Shown here: positions 1 to 8,350 of the stretch, in pieces
Layout: the number at the start of each line of letters is the position of its first letter
How positions within the stretch are numbered: position 1 is the first letter of the stretch
NCBI RefSeq assembly: GCF_004000765.1
Contig: NZ_BILW01000003.1
Span: 124,001 to 188,000 of the forward strand
Direction: 5' to 3'
From: Paenibacillus chondroitinus NBRC 15376
Lineage (GTDB): Bacteria > Bacillota > Bacilli > Paenibacillales > NBRC-103111
DNA: 64,000 bases
Position numbers and translations under genes: made by a program
The notes under the pieces: generated by a model
What the model was told of the DNA's origin: nothing
Seen by the model: the letters and a program-made list of their open reading frames with translations, nothing else
Databases searched by the model: none

Positions 1-830
1 GCGCAGCTTGGCTGAGTCTGGCGCCGTGACAACTGTAGCAGGTCCCTTCTGAAATGTACGGAGTTACAGCTTTCTGTGTGCGCTCGGACATCGTTTTCAA
101 ATCCCGCTTGATATACTTATTCGTGAACTTCTCGAAGACACCTTCCACTGTAATATTGACAGCCTTGCCGGCGAATTGCATCTCTACTTTCCTAGCTTTG
201 CTGTACAACAGTTGATCCAGTTCCGCTTCCGAATAATCGCTCAGCTTCTTGTCGGGATCGAAGGCCCCCGTCTGGATAATCATCGACCAATCCATGCTGT
301 TCACGGAATAATCCGGCAGCATAATGGCTCCTTCATTCAAGGACTTGGACTTATCCAGCGCTTTGCTTATGTCAATGCCCAGCCTGCGGCCAATCCCGTT
401 ACATTCAGGACACATCCCCTGCGGATCGTTAAACGAGAACATGTTGGATTGTCCAATAGGGGGTTGACCTACTCGGGAGAACAGAAGTCGGAGAATGGGA
501 GAAATATCGGTAATCGTGCCCATCGTGGAATGAGATCCGCCGCCTAGACGCTTCTGATCCACAATAACAGCCATGCTCAAGTTCTCTATTGCGTCTGTAT
601 CCGGCTGCGGATAACGAGGGAGGAAATTCCGCACGAACAAGCTGAAATTTTCATTCAGCAGTCGTGTGGATTCTGCAGCTATCGTATCGAATACGATAGA
701 TGACTTGCCGGATCCGGATACCCCGGTGAAGATCGAGATCTTCCGCTTGGGAATGCGCAAGGAAACGTTCTTGAGATTATTCTCCCTTGCTCCTGAGATG
801 ACAATATACTCCTGGTGGAAATCGCTCATG
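1..830 (-). CDS. UvrA-family excinuclease ATPase (N-terminal part, cut by window edge)
   Basis: This is the N-terminal 276 codons of a UvrA-like ABC ATPase; the rest lies left of the window. The start at 830 gives MSDFHQEYIVISGAREN followed by a Walker A motif GVSGSGKSS near residue 37. Zinc-ribbon cysteine pairs CPECNGIG and CYSCHGARLS follow, as in the first half of UvrA. UvrA proteins recognise DNA damage or, in paralogues, confer drug tolerance. The N-terminus and the short insertion region look more like the UvrA paralogue (UvrA2 or drug-resistance type) than the housekeeping UvrA encoded beside uvrB, and no uvrB is visible here. The paralogue assignment is inference. Confidence 0.9.
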
Positions 831-882
831 CTAACATCCTTCCTATAGCAAAATTTTCTACCTATACACTCATTGTACCATT

Positions 883-2127
883 CTAAAAAATCAAAGGAAA
901 AGTAAAGGTTACGATAGCAGCCCACAGTCCGTATATCGGCAAATATTTTGTGACCGCGTCCTGGACGACCCAAAGCCCTGTTTTATTTTGCAGAAAACGC
1001 ATATAAGAGATCATAATCCATATTAGATTGGTCCAGACAAGGAGATTTACACCAAGAACAGCAATTCTGTTGGGCGTAATCCCATACGAAGACAGCCTGA
1101 ACACAATGGCCGATAAAGCCACACTGTCTATGAGAAGCGCGAGAATAATCAGTACAAAATTCAGGTAATCCGAAATGTTCTTTTTCTCTTCCTTGCCACT
1201 CTCCGTAATGGAGAAAATGGTGACGGCTAATACGGCAAGGAGTATACCGTTGAAGGAAAGGAGAAAATCGCGATCCATGAATGGATTTTTCCCCACGGAA
1301 ATCACCGTTACGAGATAGGCCACCAAGGTGACCAACACAAGAGGGCTAAAGATTTTTGCGATATATGGGGCAATATTCTTAGCAAGCTTAAGGTTTCTTG
1401 ACACCAGATACGTTGCTACGATGGCGAGTGCGGCAGCTCCGAATAAGACAACGTTTTTAAAATAAAATTCCGCTATATCCATGCCCACAAAGCGAAATAA
1501 CTGCATCGTTAATGCGGTTAGCAGACCTCCACTGATTGCCATAATGGCGTAGAGAATGCCAAATTCCCCATTAAATTTAAGATAAGCTAATCTTGCATTG
1601 CCTTTGCGGTAGTCATTTCCTGTAAACGCAAGCCCTACTAAGACCCATAAGAAAATGGGAAGATGGATATATGCCAAGACAATACTGTCGGTAGTTTCGA
1701 GGGGCAGCGTATTCAGATAAATGCCTGAGATGACGAATAGGCCAGTAAGGATATACAGAATATTTTTTCTAGGGAAATTATTGTATACGAAATAGGCGGC
1801 AACAAAAGGCAGTATGCCAAAAACAAGGTTCAAATGAGCTATGGTGTGCTGTTCAGCAAACAGGAAAATGAACCTGCTGACCAGTCCGGCCAAAATGGCT
1901 AGAATGCCCATGGAAATAAAATCCTTTTGGAACAAGGATGATTTCTCTGTATTCGCCGACTCCCTGAAATTCAGTCTTTCAAACCATATTGCGAGAACCT
2001 GCGAATCCGGGTTTAGTTCCCAAGCGTGTGTGAAAGATTTTCTGAAAGTTTCAGGATCTTTTCGAAACAGACGCTCCAATTCATGAGGGTTAGCCAGATT
2101 TTTAATAACCAGATTGCTAATCTCCAT
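883..2127 (-). CDS. Multipass membrane protein, unknown function
   Basis: A 414-residue protein with a soluble N-terminal segment of about 70 residues and then roughly ten hydrophobic helices. I do not recognise the family with certainty; the layout recalls DUF4153-type or similar multispan proteins. Its start overlaps the end of the upstream XRE regulator gene by 11 bases, so the two are probably translationally coupled and co-transcribed with the DUF2975 gene before them. The N-terminal stretch contains ERLFRKDPETFRKSF, a charged cytoplasmic region. A role in membrane stress or transport could be guessed from the operon but nothing in the sequence proves it. Confidence 0.7.
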   Translation of the reverse strand: MEISNLVIKNLANPHELERLFRKDPETFRKSFTHAWELNPDSQVLAIWFERLNFRESANTEKSSLFQKDFISMGILAILAGLVSRFIFLFAEQHTIAHLNLVFGILPFVAAYFVYNNFPRKNILYILTGLFVISGIYLNTLPLETTDSIVLAYIHLPIFLWVLVGLAFTGNDYRKGNARLAYLKFNGEFGILYAIMAISGGLLTALTMQLFRFVGMDIAEFYFKNVVLFGAAALAIVATYLVSRNLKLAKNIAPYIAKIFSPLVLVTLVAYLVTVISVGKNPFMDRDFLLSFNGILLAVLAVTIFSITESGKEEKKNISDYLNFVLIILALLIDSVALSAIVFRLSSYGITPNRIAVLGVNLLVWTNLIWIMISYMRFLQNKTGLWVVQDAVTKYLPIYGLWAAIVTFTFPLIF

Positions 2128-2356
2128 ATCCGTCTTCCCCTTCCGTATCGCCGCCGCTTTGATATTCTAAAATGTCGCCAGGCTGACAGTCCAAAGCTTT
2201 GCAAATCGCTTCTAACGTTGAGAACCGAATCGCTTTGGCCTTCCCATTTTTCAGAATGGAGAGGTTCGCCATAGTGATGCCAACCCGCTCCGTCAGTTCG
2301 GTTACGCTCATCTTTCGTTTCGCCAACATCACATCAATATTGATAATAATTGCCAC
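2117..2356 (-). CDS. XRE/Cro-type HTH regulator, YozG-like
   Basis: A 79-residue protein that is nearly all one helix-turn-helix domain. Residues 15-65 carry the pattern KMSVTELTERVGITMANLS followed by FSTLEAICKALDCQPGDIL, typical of the short YozG-like regulators that sit beside DUF2975 membrane proteins in Bacillales. The start is GTG, chosen because GGAGAGGTG lies seven bases upstream. It follows the DUF2975 gene by 16 bases and overlaps the next gene by 11, so the three form an operon. It probably represses its own operon; the acidic tail GGDTEGEDGYGD is unusual and may be a partner-binding or flexible end. Confidence 0.88.
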   Translation of the reverse strand: MAIIINIDVMLAKRKMSVTELTERVGITMANLSILKNGKAKAIRFSTLEAICKALDCQPGDILEYQSGGDTEGEDGYGD

Positions 2357-2372
2357 AGGGGTTCACCTCTCC

Positions 2373-2855
2373 TCAGACCGTCAAATCATTTTCAGATTTT
2401 ATATCGATTGCCTCTTTCAAAAGCTTTTGAAGAACTGCTGCGAAAACAGCAATGACGAAGGAAGCACCTATCAAAACCAACCCGATCACAATGATGCCTG
2501 GCGCATCGTCTTTCTCCGCAATGAGATAAAAAAGCGGCAAGCCAATCACATACAAGCCACTGAATGTCATTGCACAGTATTTGATAATCTTAAGAGCTCG
2601 CACAGACAATTCCGAGAAAGCTGTACTCTTGTCAATATAGCCTAAAAGTTTAAAAGCTTGATACAGAGCTAAGTAAAAAGGTATCGCCGTGGCATACAAA
2701 TCCATCATTACCAGAACATCCAAATAATCATGATCCGGATACAATTCTACAGCGTAGTTCGCTATCTTTGGCACCAAATAAATGCATAATGCCAGTACTG
2801 GGATTCCAATCAGAAATAAGACAATTTTTAAAAATAGGGTTGAGCCTCGTTTCAT
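2373..2855 (-). CDS. DUF2975 membrane protein
   Basis: A 160-residue protein with four predicted membrane helices: residues near 5-27, 45-65, 88-108 and 118-140. It matches the DUF2975 family of small integral membrane proteins, which are almost always paired with a YozG-like HTH regulator, as here. The start at 2855 (MKRGSTLFLK) is preferred to the longer frame because GAGGTG lies seven bases before it, while the upstream ATG would overlap the ribosome site. It is the first gene of the operon. The family has no established biochemical function; membrane-sensor partner of the regulator is a reasonable inference. Confidence 0.85.
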   Translation of the reverse strand: MKRGSTLFLKIVLFLIGIPVLALCIYLVPKIANYAVELYPDHDYLDVLVMMDLYATAIPFYLALYQAFKLLGYIDKSTAFSELSVRALKIIKYCAMTFSGLYVIGLPLFYLIAEKDDAPGIIVIGLVLIGASFVIAVFAAVLQKLLKEAIDIKSENDLTV

Positions 2856-2888
2856 TACCATGCACCTCACTTCATTATTTTCGATTTT

Positions 2889-2917
2889 AATTTAACACAT
2901 AGTTTATCGTTTTTCAA
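2889..2917 (-). promoter_or_regulatory. Candidate sigma-A promoter of the DUF2975 operon
   Basis: On the minus strand TTGAAA (2912-2917) is separated by 17 bases from TAAATT (2889-2894), about 35 bases upstream of the DUF2975 start. Pattern match only. Confidence 0.5.
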
Positions 2918-2982
2918 TAAATAATTACCGATTATAGCTATATATTTATTCTTATTTTGAATTTCATCGGCGATAAATAGAA

Positions 2983-3016
2983 AAAGAGCACTCCTCATGA
3001 CAAGGAAATGCTCTTT
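2983..3016 (-). terminator. Intrinsic terminator of the RTIGN/ART-like gene
   Basis: The arms AAAGAGCA and TGCTCTTT pair perfectly, and on the minus strand the stem continues into a T-rich run. It lies 18 bases after the stop of the gene ending at 3035. Confidence 0.75.
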
Positions 3017-3034
3017 CGTCTTCCCTACTCTCCA

Positions 3035-4015
3035 TCATCCATAGTTAGCTGTATATACTTCCAGAATTTTGGCATCCAAAGCCGTTCGATTCATTTTTTT
3101 AAGTCCTGCATGGATGACTTTGAGAGCTCTATCATTCAACTTTGCGCCGTCCCCAATCATGTCGAGATCTCCTTCATACTTCAGTCCCGCCTTGCTATCA
3201 ATATCTACTTTCATGGAACTATCGTCGATAAAAGCCGGCAATGATAAAATATGAATAATTTTCGCCGGTTTCTTCACCGCCATTTTTTCTTTGTAACCAT
3301 TGGCTTCGGCCCTGCTTTTCGTAATAAAGGAATGGCCTTTGCTCCACTTATTATAAGTGGCATTAGCTGCGGCGTTGTCACGGCCATGCGTGCTGATCCC
3401 TGATCCTTTTCCGCCCTTACTCGCTTTGATGCCTCCGGCAAGAATATCCGCTACATTTTCCTCAAACGTTGCGTGGTAGAAAATACAAGCTGCTAATACC
3501 GCTTGAATCGCTTGTTCAATGGCTCCACCAGGATCGGCAATAGCATCATTCTGCTGATTTTTTCTGGGGTTTAGGAAGATAGCTTTGAATGGCTCCCGAT
3601 TGACGATGATTTCTGCCAGTTCCCTCTCGGTATGTTCTGTGTTCACATAATCTGCCATAGCATCCCTTATATTGCCCCCGTAGTTCGGCATGCCATCTTT
3701 CCCTTCGCTTCGATCCCTCATTTTCGTCCATAAAGCACTAAGCTTCGTATGCGTCCAGGTGACTTTGGTTTCATCATCAAGCGATCGTTGAACAAAAGTC
3801 CCTTGAGCTGTTTGCGGCGTAATACGCCTTTGAACCATAGTAGCCACAGCTTGATTGCCAATTGTGCGTTGAAGCAGCATCATTTGCGATAAACTCGACA
3901 TAGATGTTGTATCCAAACTTAGTTGATCGGATGTTGTTGCAGCGTCCATGGATTTGCTAGTAGGACTAGACGTACTTGGTTGCCGCACCATATGTTGACT
4001 TCCCGCTGAACTCAT
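3035..4015 (-). CDS. Putative secreted effector: RTIGN leader plus ADP-ribosyltransferase-like domain
   Basis: A 326-residue protein using the start MSSAGSQHMV, which has AGGGG eight bases upstream. Residues 1-45 are Ser/Thr-rich and disordered. Residues 47-57 read LLQRTIGNQAV, the L-x-RTIGN-x-AV signature found at the front of many extracellular contractile injection system (eCIS) cargo proteins. The C-terminal half has IFYHAT (His181) followed by a helix and GGIKAS, then HSFITKSRAEANGY (228-241). This order resembles ADP-ribosyltransferase/RNA 2'-phosphotransferase folds (His strand, then aromatic or Thr strand). No signal peptide and no transmembrane segment are seen. No eCIS genes are in the window, so its delivery route is unknown. 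Toxin activity is inferred, not shown. Confidence 0.6.
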   Translation of the reverse strand: MSSAGSQHMVRQPSTSSPTSKSMDAATTSDQLSLDTTSMSSLSQMMLLQRTIGNQAVATMVQRRITPQTAQGTFVQRSLDDETKVTWTHTKLSALWTKMRDRSEGKDGMPNYGGNIRDAMADYVNTEHTERELAEIIVNREPFKAIFLNPRKNQQNDAIADPGGAIEQAIQAVLAACIFYHATFEENVADILAGGIKASKGGKGSGISTHGRDNAAANATYNKWSKGHSFITKSRAEANGYKEKMAVKKPAKIIHILSLPAFIDDSSMKVDIDSKAGLKYEGDLDMIGDGAKLNDRALKVIHAGLKKMNRTALDAKILEVYTANYG

Positions 4016-4057
4016 GATCCATCCCCTTTTCACAATAAACATGCCATTTTATAGAAA

Positions 4058-4086
4058 ATTATACCTTACTAATGACTTTTGTTCAC
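4058..4086 (-). promoter_or_regulatory. Candidate promoter of the RTIGN/ART-like gene
   Basis: The minus strand has a perfect TATAAT (4058-4063) with a weak GTGAAC (4081-4086) 17 bases upstream, about 43 bases before the start codon at 4015. Confidence 0.4.
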
Positions 4087-4145
4087 TTATTTATTGTAGG
4101 TAAGAGGGGAATACTGGAGGGATCTGATTTTCAAGGAGTACACCT

Positions 4146-5246
4146 ATGGAGTCCGCCGAAAAAATAACAGGAACGCAAATAAGTTTATTAATTTTTTCAT
4201 TTGTAGCGCCTACTGTCATTCTTGTCATACCAGGCTTGATGTCGACAATCTCAAAGCAAGATGCTTGGATAACGATTCTCCCTGCGTTTTTGATCGGTGC
4301 ATTAACAATTATGGTGATGACAACTTTATCGAAACGTTATCCGGGTCAGTCGATTATTCAGTACAGCTGTCAAATCATTGGGAAATGGCCTGGGAAATGT
4401 TTGGGATGCTACTATATTTATTCCTGGATCAATTTTGATTTCGTCATCCTGAATCAACACGTACAATTTATCAACACGGTTCTGCTGATGAGAACGCCTT
4501 CCATCGTGATTAGCCTAACATTGGCGATTTTATGCGGGATTGCCGTCTATATGGGGATCGAAGCTATCGCAAGAGTGAATGAGTCCCTGTCTTTGCTCAT
4601 TCTTGTTTTGTTGATTCCTCTCTTGATTCTCATGCTTACGGAATCAGATCCGGAACGGCTGCTTCCAATTCTAGGCAAAGGAATCGTACCTGTCCTTCAA
4701 GGGTCTGTTTTTCCTACCGCTTACTTAAGTCAATTTTATATATTGGGATGGCTTATTCCATTTATGAATCAACCGAATAAAGCAACCAAAGCTTCGTTCA
4801 TTTCTTTGTTTACCATCTCAGGCCTTCTCGCGATTACGATTATACCGCTCATTATGGTCTTTGGGCCGTTAACGAAAAAATTGACGTTTCCCGTGCTTAG
4901 CGTGATTCAGTATGTTGGTTTGAAAGGAAGCTTTGAACGTTTAGAGGCATTAGCGGTAGCTATTTGGGTTATGGGATGCTTTATCAAAATATCTCTAACT
5001 TTTTTTATCATCTGTTTAAGTTTAGGGCATCTTTTTAACATTAAACGATATAAGGACTTGGTCATCCCAATAACGATTTTGTCCGTGTTTGGTTCGATTT
5101 CAATTTTTGTCAATTATTCGACCGATTTGTCAAGTTATTTGAACTACACGTACCCTAGCTATGCCTTATTAACACATCTAGTATTACCGCTAGGCTTACT
5201 CTTGATTGATTCCACAAAAAGGCGTTGGAAGAAATCCGTTCATTAG
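4146..5246 (+). CDS. Spore germination permease, GerAB/GerKB family
   Basis: A 366-residue amino-acid-permease-like protein with about ten membrane helices, the usual length for the B subunit of GerA-type germinant receptors. It begins MESAEKITGTQISLLIFSF, typical of the family, and AAGGAG lies seven bases before the start. The B subunit sits in the inner spore membrane and binds or senses the germinant. It is convergent with the A and C genes and ends only three bases before the stop of the small protein gene on the other strand, an inversion relative to the common A-B-C or A-C-B operon. I saw no clear sigma-G promoter directly upstream. Confidence 0.93.
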   Translation: MESAEKITGTQISLLIFSFVAPTVILVIPGLMSTISKQDAWITILPAFLIGALTIMVMTTLSKRYPGQSIIQYSCQIIGKWPGKCLGCYYIYSWINFDFVILNQHVQFINTVLLMRTPSIVISLTLAILCGIAVYMGIEAIARVNESLSLLILVLLIPLLILMLTESDPERLLPILGKGIVPVLQGSVFPTAYLSQFYILGWLIPFMNQPNKATKASFISLFTISGLLAITIIPLIMVFGPLTKKLTFPVLSVIQYVGLKGSFERLEALAVAIWVMGCFIKISLTFFIICLSLGHLFNIKRYKDLVIPITILSVFGSISIFVNYSTDLSSYLNYTYPSYALLTHLVLPLGLLLIDSTKRRWKKSVH

Positions 5247-5249
5247 CAT

Positions 5250-5480
5250 TCAACGGTTTAGAATAAGCTTGCCAATCGGCTGAAATAACAAATTCAAAGG
5301 TGTTGTTGTGCTTGGAATATCAATATGGGCTGCCAATAGCGAGCCGAGAATCGTGCATATTCCCATCAAGCAGCCATATAAACCAGCCGTTACAGGCTGG
5401 TTTTTCTTAAGAAACATGCGAACTTTATATAACGTCCAACCCAACATGACAATAATAAAAGTTACGATTTGTAAGATCAT
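5250..5480 (-). CDS. Small two-helix membrane protein, candidate germinant receptor D subunit
   Basis: A 76-residue protein with two hydrophobic segments, residues 1-20 and 31-50, and a short loop KVRMFLKKNQPVTAG between them. GGAGA lies eight bases upstream of the ATG, and the gene follows the GerC gene by 12 bases in the same direction. Some GerA-type receptors are known to have a small two-helix D subunit of this size that modulates the germination response. Position, size and topology fit, but I cannot confirm homology from sequence alone. Confidence 0.65.
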   Translation of the reverse strand: MILQIVTFIIVMLGWTLYKVRMFLKKNQPVTAGLYGCLMGICTILGSLLAAHIDIPSTTTPLNLLFQPIGKLILNR

Positions 5481-5492
5481 TTTCTAAATCTC

Positions 5493-6641
5493 CTATTCAT
5501 AGAAGGAAGAATGTACCATTCCCGCTCCTTTTAGCGCCAAATGTACTTCGATGGATATCTCCGCCTCTGGAAAATGCCTGTCCCATTGATCTTTCAAAGC
5601 CTCCCACTGGTTCGGGTTATTTTTATAAACTTCTTGGCCGAAGCCCACGCTGTCTACTTGATATTTCTTTTGTATTTTAGACAAAAAATCTTGTACTTGC
5701 TTTTTGGCCGCATCCTCCAGCGCCTTTTTAATTCGTTTCATATTGTCAGGATCCGTAATATCCAAAGCGGAAGTATTCTCAACCAAACTGCCTTGACCTT
5801 CCAGTTTGATTTTGAATTGTACCGAATCTTTCGCATTTTGCGTAATGATTTTACCTTTCGTATGGATGAGCATCATCCCGACTTCCCCTGAACTTTGAGG
5901 AACATTTGCCGTGATTCTGCCGTACTTCAGCTTGTCAGTCACCCACATGAACGCTAAAGTTTCATTGACATCCAATAACCCGGATAATTTGTACCCTTTA
6001 AATACACCGGCACCTGCAACCTTATAAATTTGCCTATGTTCATGATTGGAGTCAATCTCAGGTTCAATTAACCCGACGACGGGTTGAACCCCCTCACTAT
6101 CGGATGAAATGAAGAAGTCCCGCAAGGTGACGGCAACATCATCTCCCGAAAGTTGCAATTCTTTGGCCACTTCACTTGGAATTTCTTTTAGAAGAGACTC
6201 CATCTTCCTCTCGTTCTTCCCATCCCCGTCTTTAACTACCATGATATAAGCCTTCAAACGATTCCTGGGGTCGTGCGTAAAGATATCCAATAAATTTTCC
6301 GTTCCATGTCTAGCTAAACGCTCACTAATAAATACAACGCTGCGGTGAGAGTAAAACAAGCTATGAGAGCTCTTCTTCTGCAGTTTTTGATGAACTTCAT
6401 TGCCTGTTTTTCCTTCAGCAAATATGACATAAGAATTTTGATTATTGCTGCTCCCGCCACCGCTAACTCCGCCTTTGGAAGTTGTAGGCGCGGCGATTTG
6501 CAGATAACATATGATGTTCCCATTATCCGCAAGGTCAAGCGCAGTAGCCGTAACAAAAGCTATATCATTCATTTCCGTACGATCCCAACAACCGCTAAGG
6601 AAGAAGAATACAAGAAGAATGATATATTTGAATAAGCTCAT
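5493..6641 (-). CDS. Germinant receptor C subunit, Ger(x)C lipoprotein
   Basis: A 382-residue lipoprotein. The N-terminus MSLFKYIILLVFFFLSGCW has a signal peptide with lipobox LSGC, so Cys18 would be lipidated. Next comes RTEMNDIAFVTATALD, the conserved start of GerAC proteins. The C-terminal half matches the spore germination Ger(x)C domain, with the late stretch KNPNQWEALKDQWDRHFP typical of the family. A ribosome site GGGGGGATTGAG immediately precedes the ATG. It lies 43 bases after the A-subunit gene. The mature protein sits on the outer face of the inner spore membrane and is needed for receptor function. Confidence 0.95.
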   Translation of the reverse strand: MSLFKYIILLVFFFLSGCWDRTEMNDIAFVTATALDLADNGNIICYLQIAAPTTSKGGVSGGGSSNNQNSYVIFAEGKTGNEVHQKLQKKSSHSLFYSHRSVVFISERLARHGTENLLDIFTHDPRNRLKAYIMVVKDGDGKNERKMESLLKEIPSEVAKELQLSGDDVAVTLRDFFISSDSEGVQPVVGLIEPEIDSNHEHRQIYKVAGAGVFKGYKLSGLLDVNETLAFMWVTDKLKYGRITANVPQSSGEVGMMLIHTKGKIITQNAKDSVQFKIKLEGQGSLVENTSALDITDPDNMKRIKKALEDAAKKQVQDFLSKIQKKYQVDSVGFGQEVYKNNPNQWEALKDQWDRHFPEAEISIEVHLALKGAGMVHSSFYE

Positions 6642-6684
6642 CTCAATCCCCCCCAGTCCAAGTATCTCCTCAACTTCAGAATGG

Positions 6685-8217
6685 TTAATTCTGCTCCCCC
6701 TCTTGATTCGGCCTTATGGAGGGGCGGAATTTAGCCCAAATCGGAATCCGTATCAGGACATCTTTTAAAGCCGTTAGCTTCAGCGGAGCAACTGGCGAGA
6801 AATACAGACTTCCGAATGAACGAAGGTTGGTCACATGCAGCATAATGGCTAGAAGCCCTAGTACAATGCCGTAGAGGCCTAAAAACCCCGCTAAAAATAA
6901 CATGGGAAATCGGAGCAATCGAATTCCGTTTGCGAAACTGTAACGTGGGATCGTAAAGGCTGAGATCCCCGTTATGGACACGATAATTACAACCGGCGCA
7001 GAAATGAATCCTGCTTGAACCGCTGCTTGGCCAATGACCAAACCTCCGACAATGCTTATGGCTTGGCCAATCTGTTTCGGCAGACGAATGCCTGCTTCTC
7101 TCAAGGCTTCAAAAATAATTTCAATTAACAAAGCCTCAACCATTGCTGGAAAAGGAACGGCATCCCTTGAGGAGGCAATACTTAGCACAAGATTGGTAGG
7201 GATCATCTCCTGGTGGAAAGTCGTAATGGCTACGTACATGGGAGGTGCGAATATGGCAAAAATAATGAAGAAAAAGCGAATCCAACGTACAAAAGTAGCG
7301 ATTGGCCAACGGATATAATAATCTTCGCTTGCTTGGAGACCTGTCCAGAATGTCATCGGAACTACAATAACAAAAGGCGTGGTGTCGACAAGTATGGCTA
7401 CTTTCCCTTCAAGTAATTCAGCAACCACCACATCCGGGCGTTCTGTACTATGGACTTGGGGAAATGGTGAATACGGTTGATCCTCAATAAATTCTTCTAT
7501 ATTCCCTGAGTCAAGAACACCCTCGAGCTTGATTGGCTTTAATCTTGCTTTTACTTCGTCAACGACGGTTTGGGATGCAATCCCTTTCAAATACGTAATG
7601 GCTACTCGAGTCTTGGAAAGCTCACCAAGGGTGATATACTCCATTTTTAACTTGGAAGTTTTGAGTCTGGCACGTATCAGGCTAACGTTGGTTGAAATAT
7701 GTTCAATAAAACCATCCCTCGGGCCGCGTATAACGGGCTCGGACGATGCTTCATCAATACTTCGCTTGGATGTACCCGGAATCGAAACTGTCGTCACGAT
7801 GCTGCTGCCCGTTGAAAGAATGGCTGCGTGGCCATCTAAAATGTTAGCAACGGCTTCCGACACTTTTGTCGTGCGAATTGTAGTCCCGATGGAGATCATT
7901 TCGCTTTTCAAATCGCCAGATTCCTTCGGATATGTATCACTTGTCAGACTCGTTAACAATGGCTTAATAACATTCTCTTCAAGTGTTGTTTTATCAATTA
8001 AACTCTCTATATAAACAATGAGCCAATGCACGTTCTGGTTAACATCTATCCTTCTGTAAACCAAGTCCGAACAGTCCTCAAACGTTTCTTGCAGCAACTT
8101 TTCGTTCTGTTCAATTTCCGCGGTGAATGGAGTAGAACTGTCTTCCTCCAGAAAGGAACTTTTCGTACCAGGAGGATATTTGTATGAACGAAATTTACCT
8201 ATTTTTAACCAACTCAT
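6685..8217 (-). CDS. Germinant receptor A subunit, GerA/GerKA family
   Basis: A 510-residue protein with the standard layout: a soluble N-terminal domain of about 280 residues (LLQETFEDCSDLVYRR near residue 40) and then five or six membrane helices including IRFFFIIFAIFAPPMYVA and a Pro-rich loop FTIPRYSFANGIRLLRFP, a family hallmark. Its length is normal. GGAGG lies seven bases upstream of the ATG, and a sigma-G-like promoter (8249-8277) is 32 bases further up, so expression in the forespore is likely. It begins the A-C-small protein operon; the B subunit lies inverted downstream. Confidence 0.96.
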   Translation of the reverse strand: MSWLKIGKFRSYKYPPGTKSSFLEEDSSTPFTAEIEQNEKLLQETFEDCSDLVYRRIDVNQNVHWLIVYIESLIDKTTLEENVIKPLLTSLTSDTYPKESGDLKSEMISIGTTIRTTKVSEAVANILDGHAAILSTGSSIVTTVSIPGTSKRSIDEASSEPVIRGPRDGFIEHISTNVSLIRARLKTSKLKMEYITLGELSKTRVAITYLKGIASQTVVDEVKARLKPIKLEGVLDSGNIEEFIEDQPYSPFPQVHSTERPDVVVAELLEGKVAILVDTTPFVIVVPMTFWTGLQASEDYYIRWPIATFVRWIRFFFIIFAIFAPPMYVAITTFHQEMIPTNLVLSIASSRDAVPFPAMVEALLIEIIFEALREAGIRLPKQIGQAISIVGGLVIGQAAVQAGFISAPVVIIVSITGISAFTIPRYSFANGIRLLRFPMLFLAGFLGLYGIVLGLLAIMLHVTNLRSFGSLYFSPVAPLKLTALKDVLIRIPIWAKFRPSIRPNQEGEQN

Positions 8218-8248
8218 GCAAGATCCTCCTAGTCAGCACAATCATTGC

Positions 8249-8277
8249 TATTATGCCGAATCGAGCGAAACCTATGC
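8249..8277 (-). promoter_or_regulatory. Sigma-G-type forespore promoter of the germinant receptor operon
   Basis: On the minus strand GCATA is followed after 17 bases by CATAATA, matching the sigma-G pattern GMATR and CATNHTA. It ends 32 bases before the A-subunit start. Confidence 0.7.
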
Positions 8278-8307
8278 GAAAAGTACTTACGGCGCCGCAG
8301 GAAGTGC

Positions 8308-8342
8308 AAAAAAAGACGAAGCAACCTCGCTGTTGCCCCGTC
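8308..8342 (-). terminator. Intrinsic terminator of the pirin gene
   Basis: Minus-strand stem GACGGGGCAAC with GTTGCTTCGTC (two G-U pairs), followed by seven T residues (8308-8314). It lies just beyond the pirin stop codon. Confidence 0.8.
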
Positions 8343-8350
8343 CCTTATTC

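Noticed and set aside
176-547. A 123-codon plus-strand reading frame.
   Set aside because: It lies opposite the UvrA-like gene, has no ribosome site and shows no domain; the minus-strand frame is clearly coding.
3035-4015. A complete injection-system locus around the RTIGN protein.
   Set aside because: No sheath, tube, baseplate or ATPase genes are in the window.
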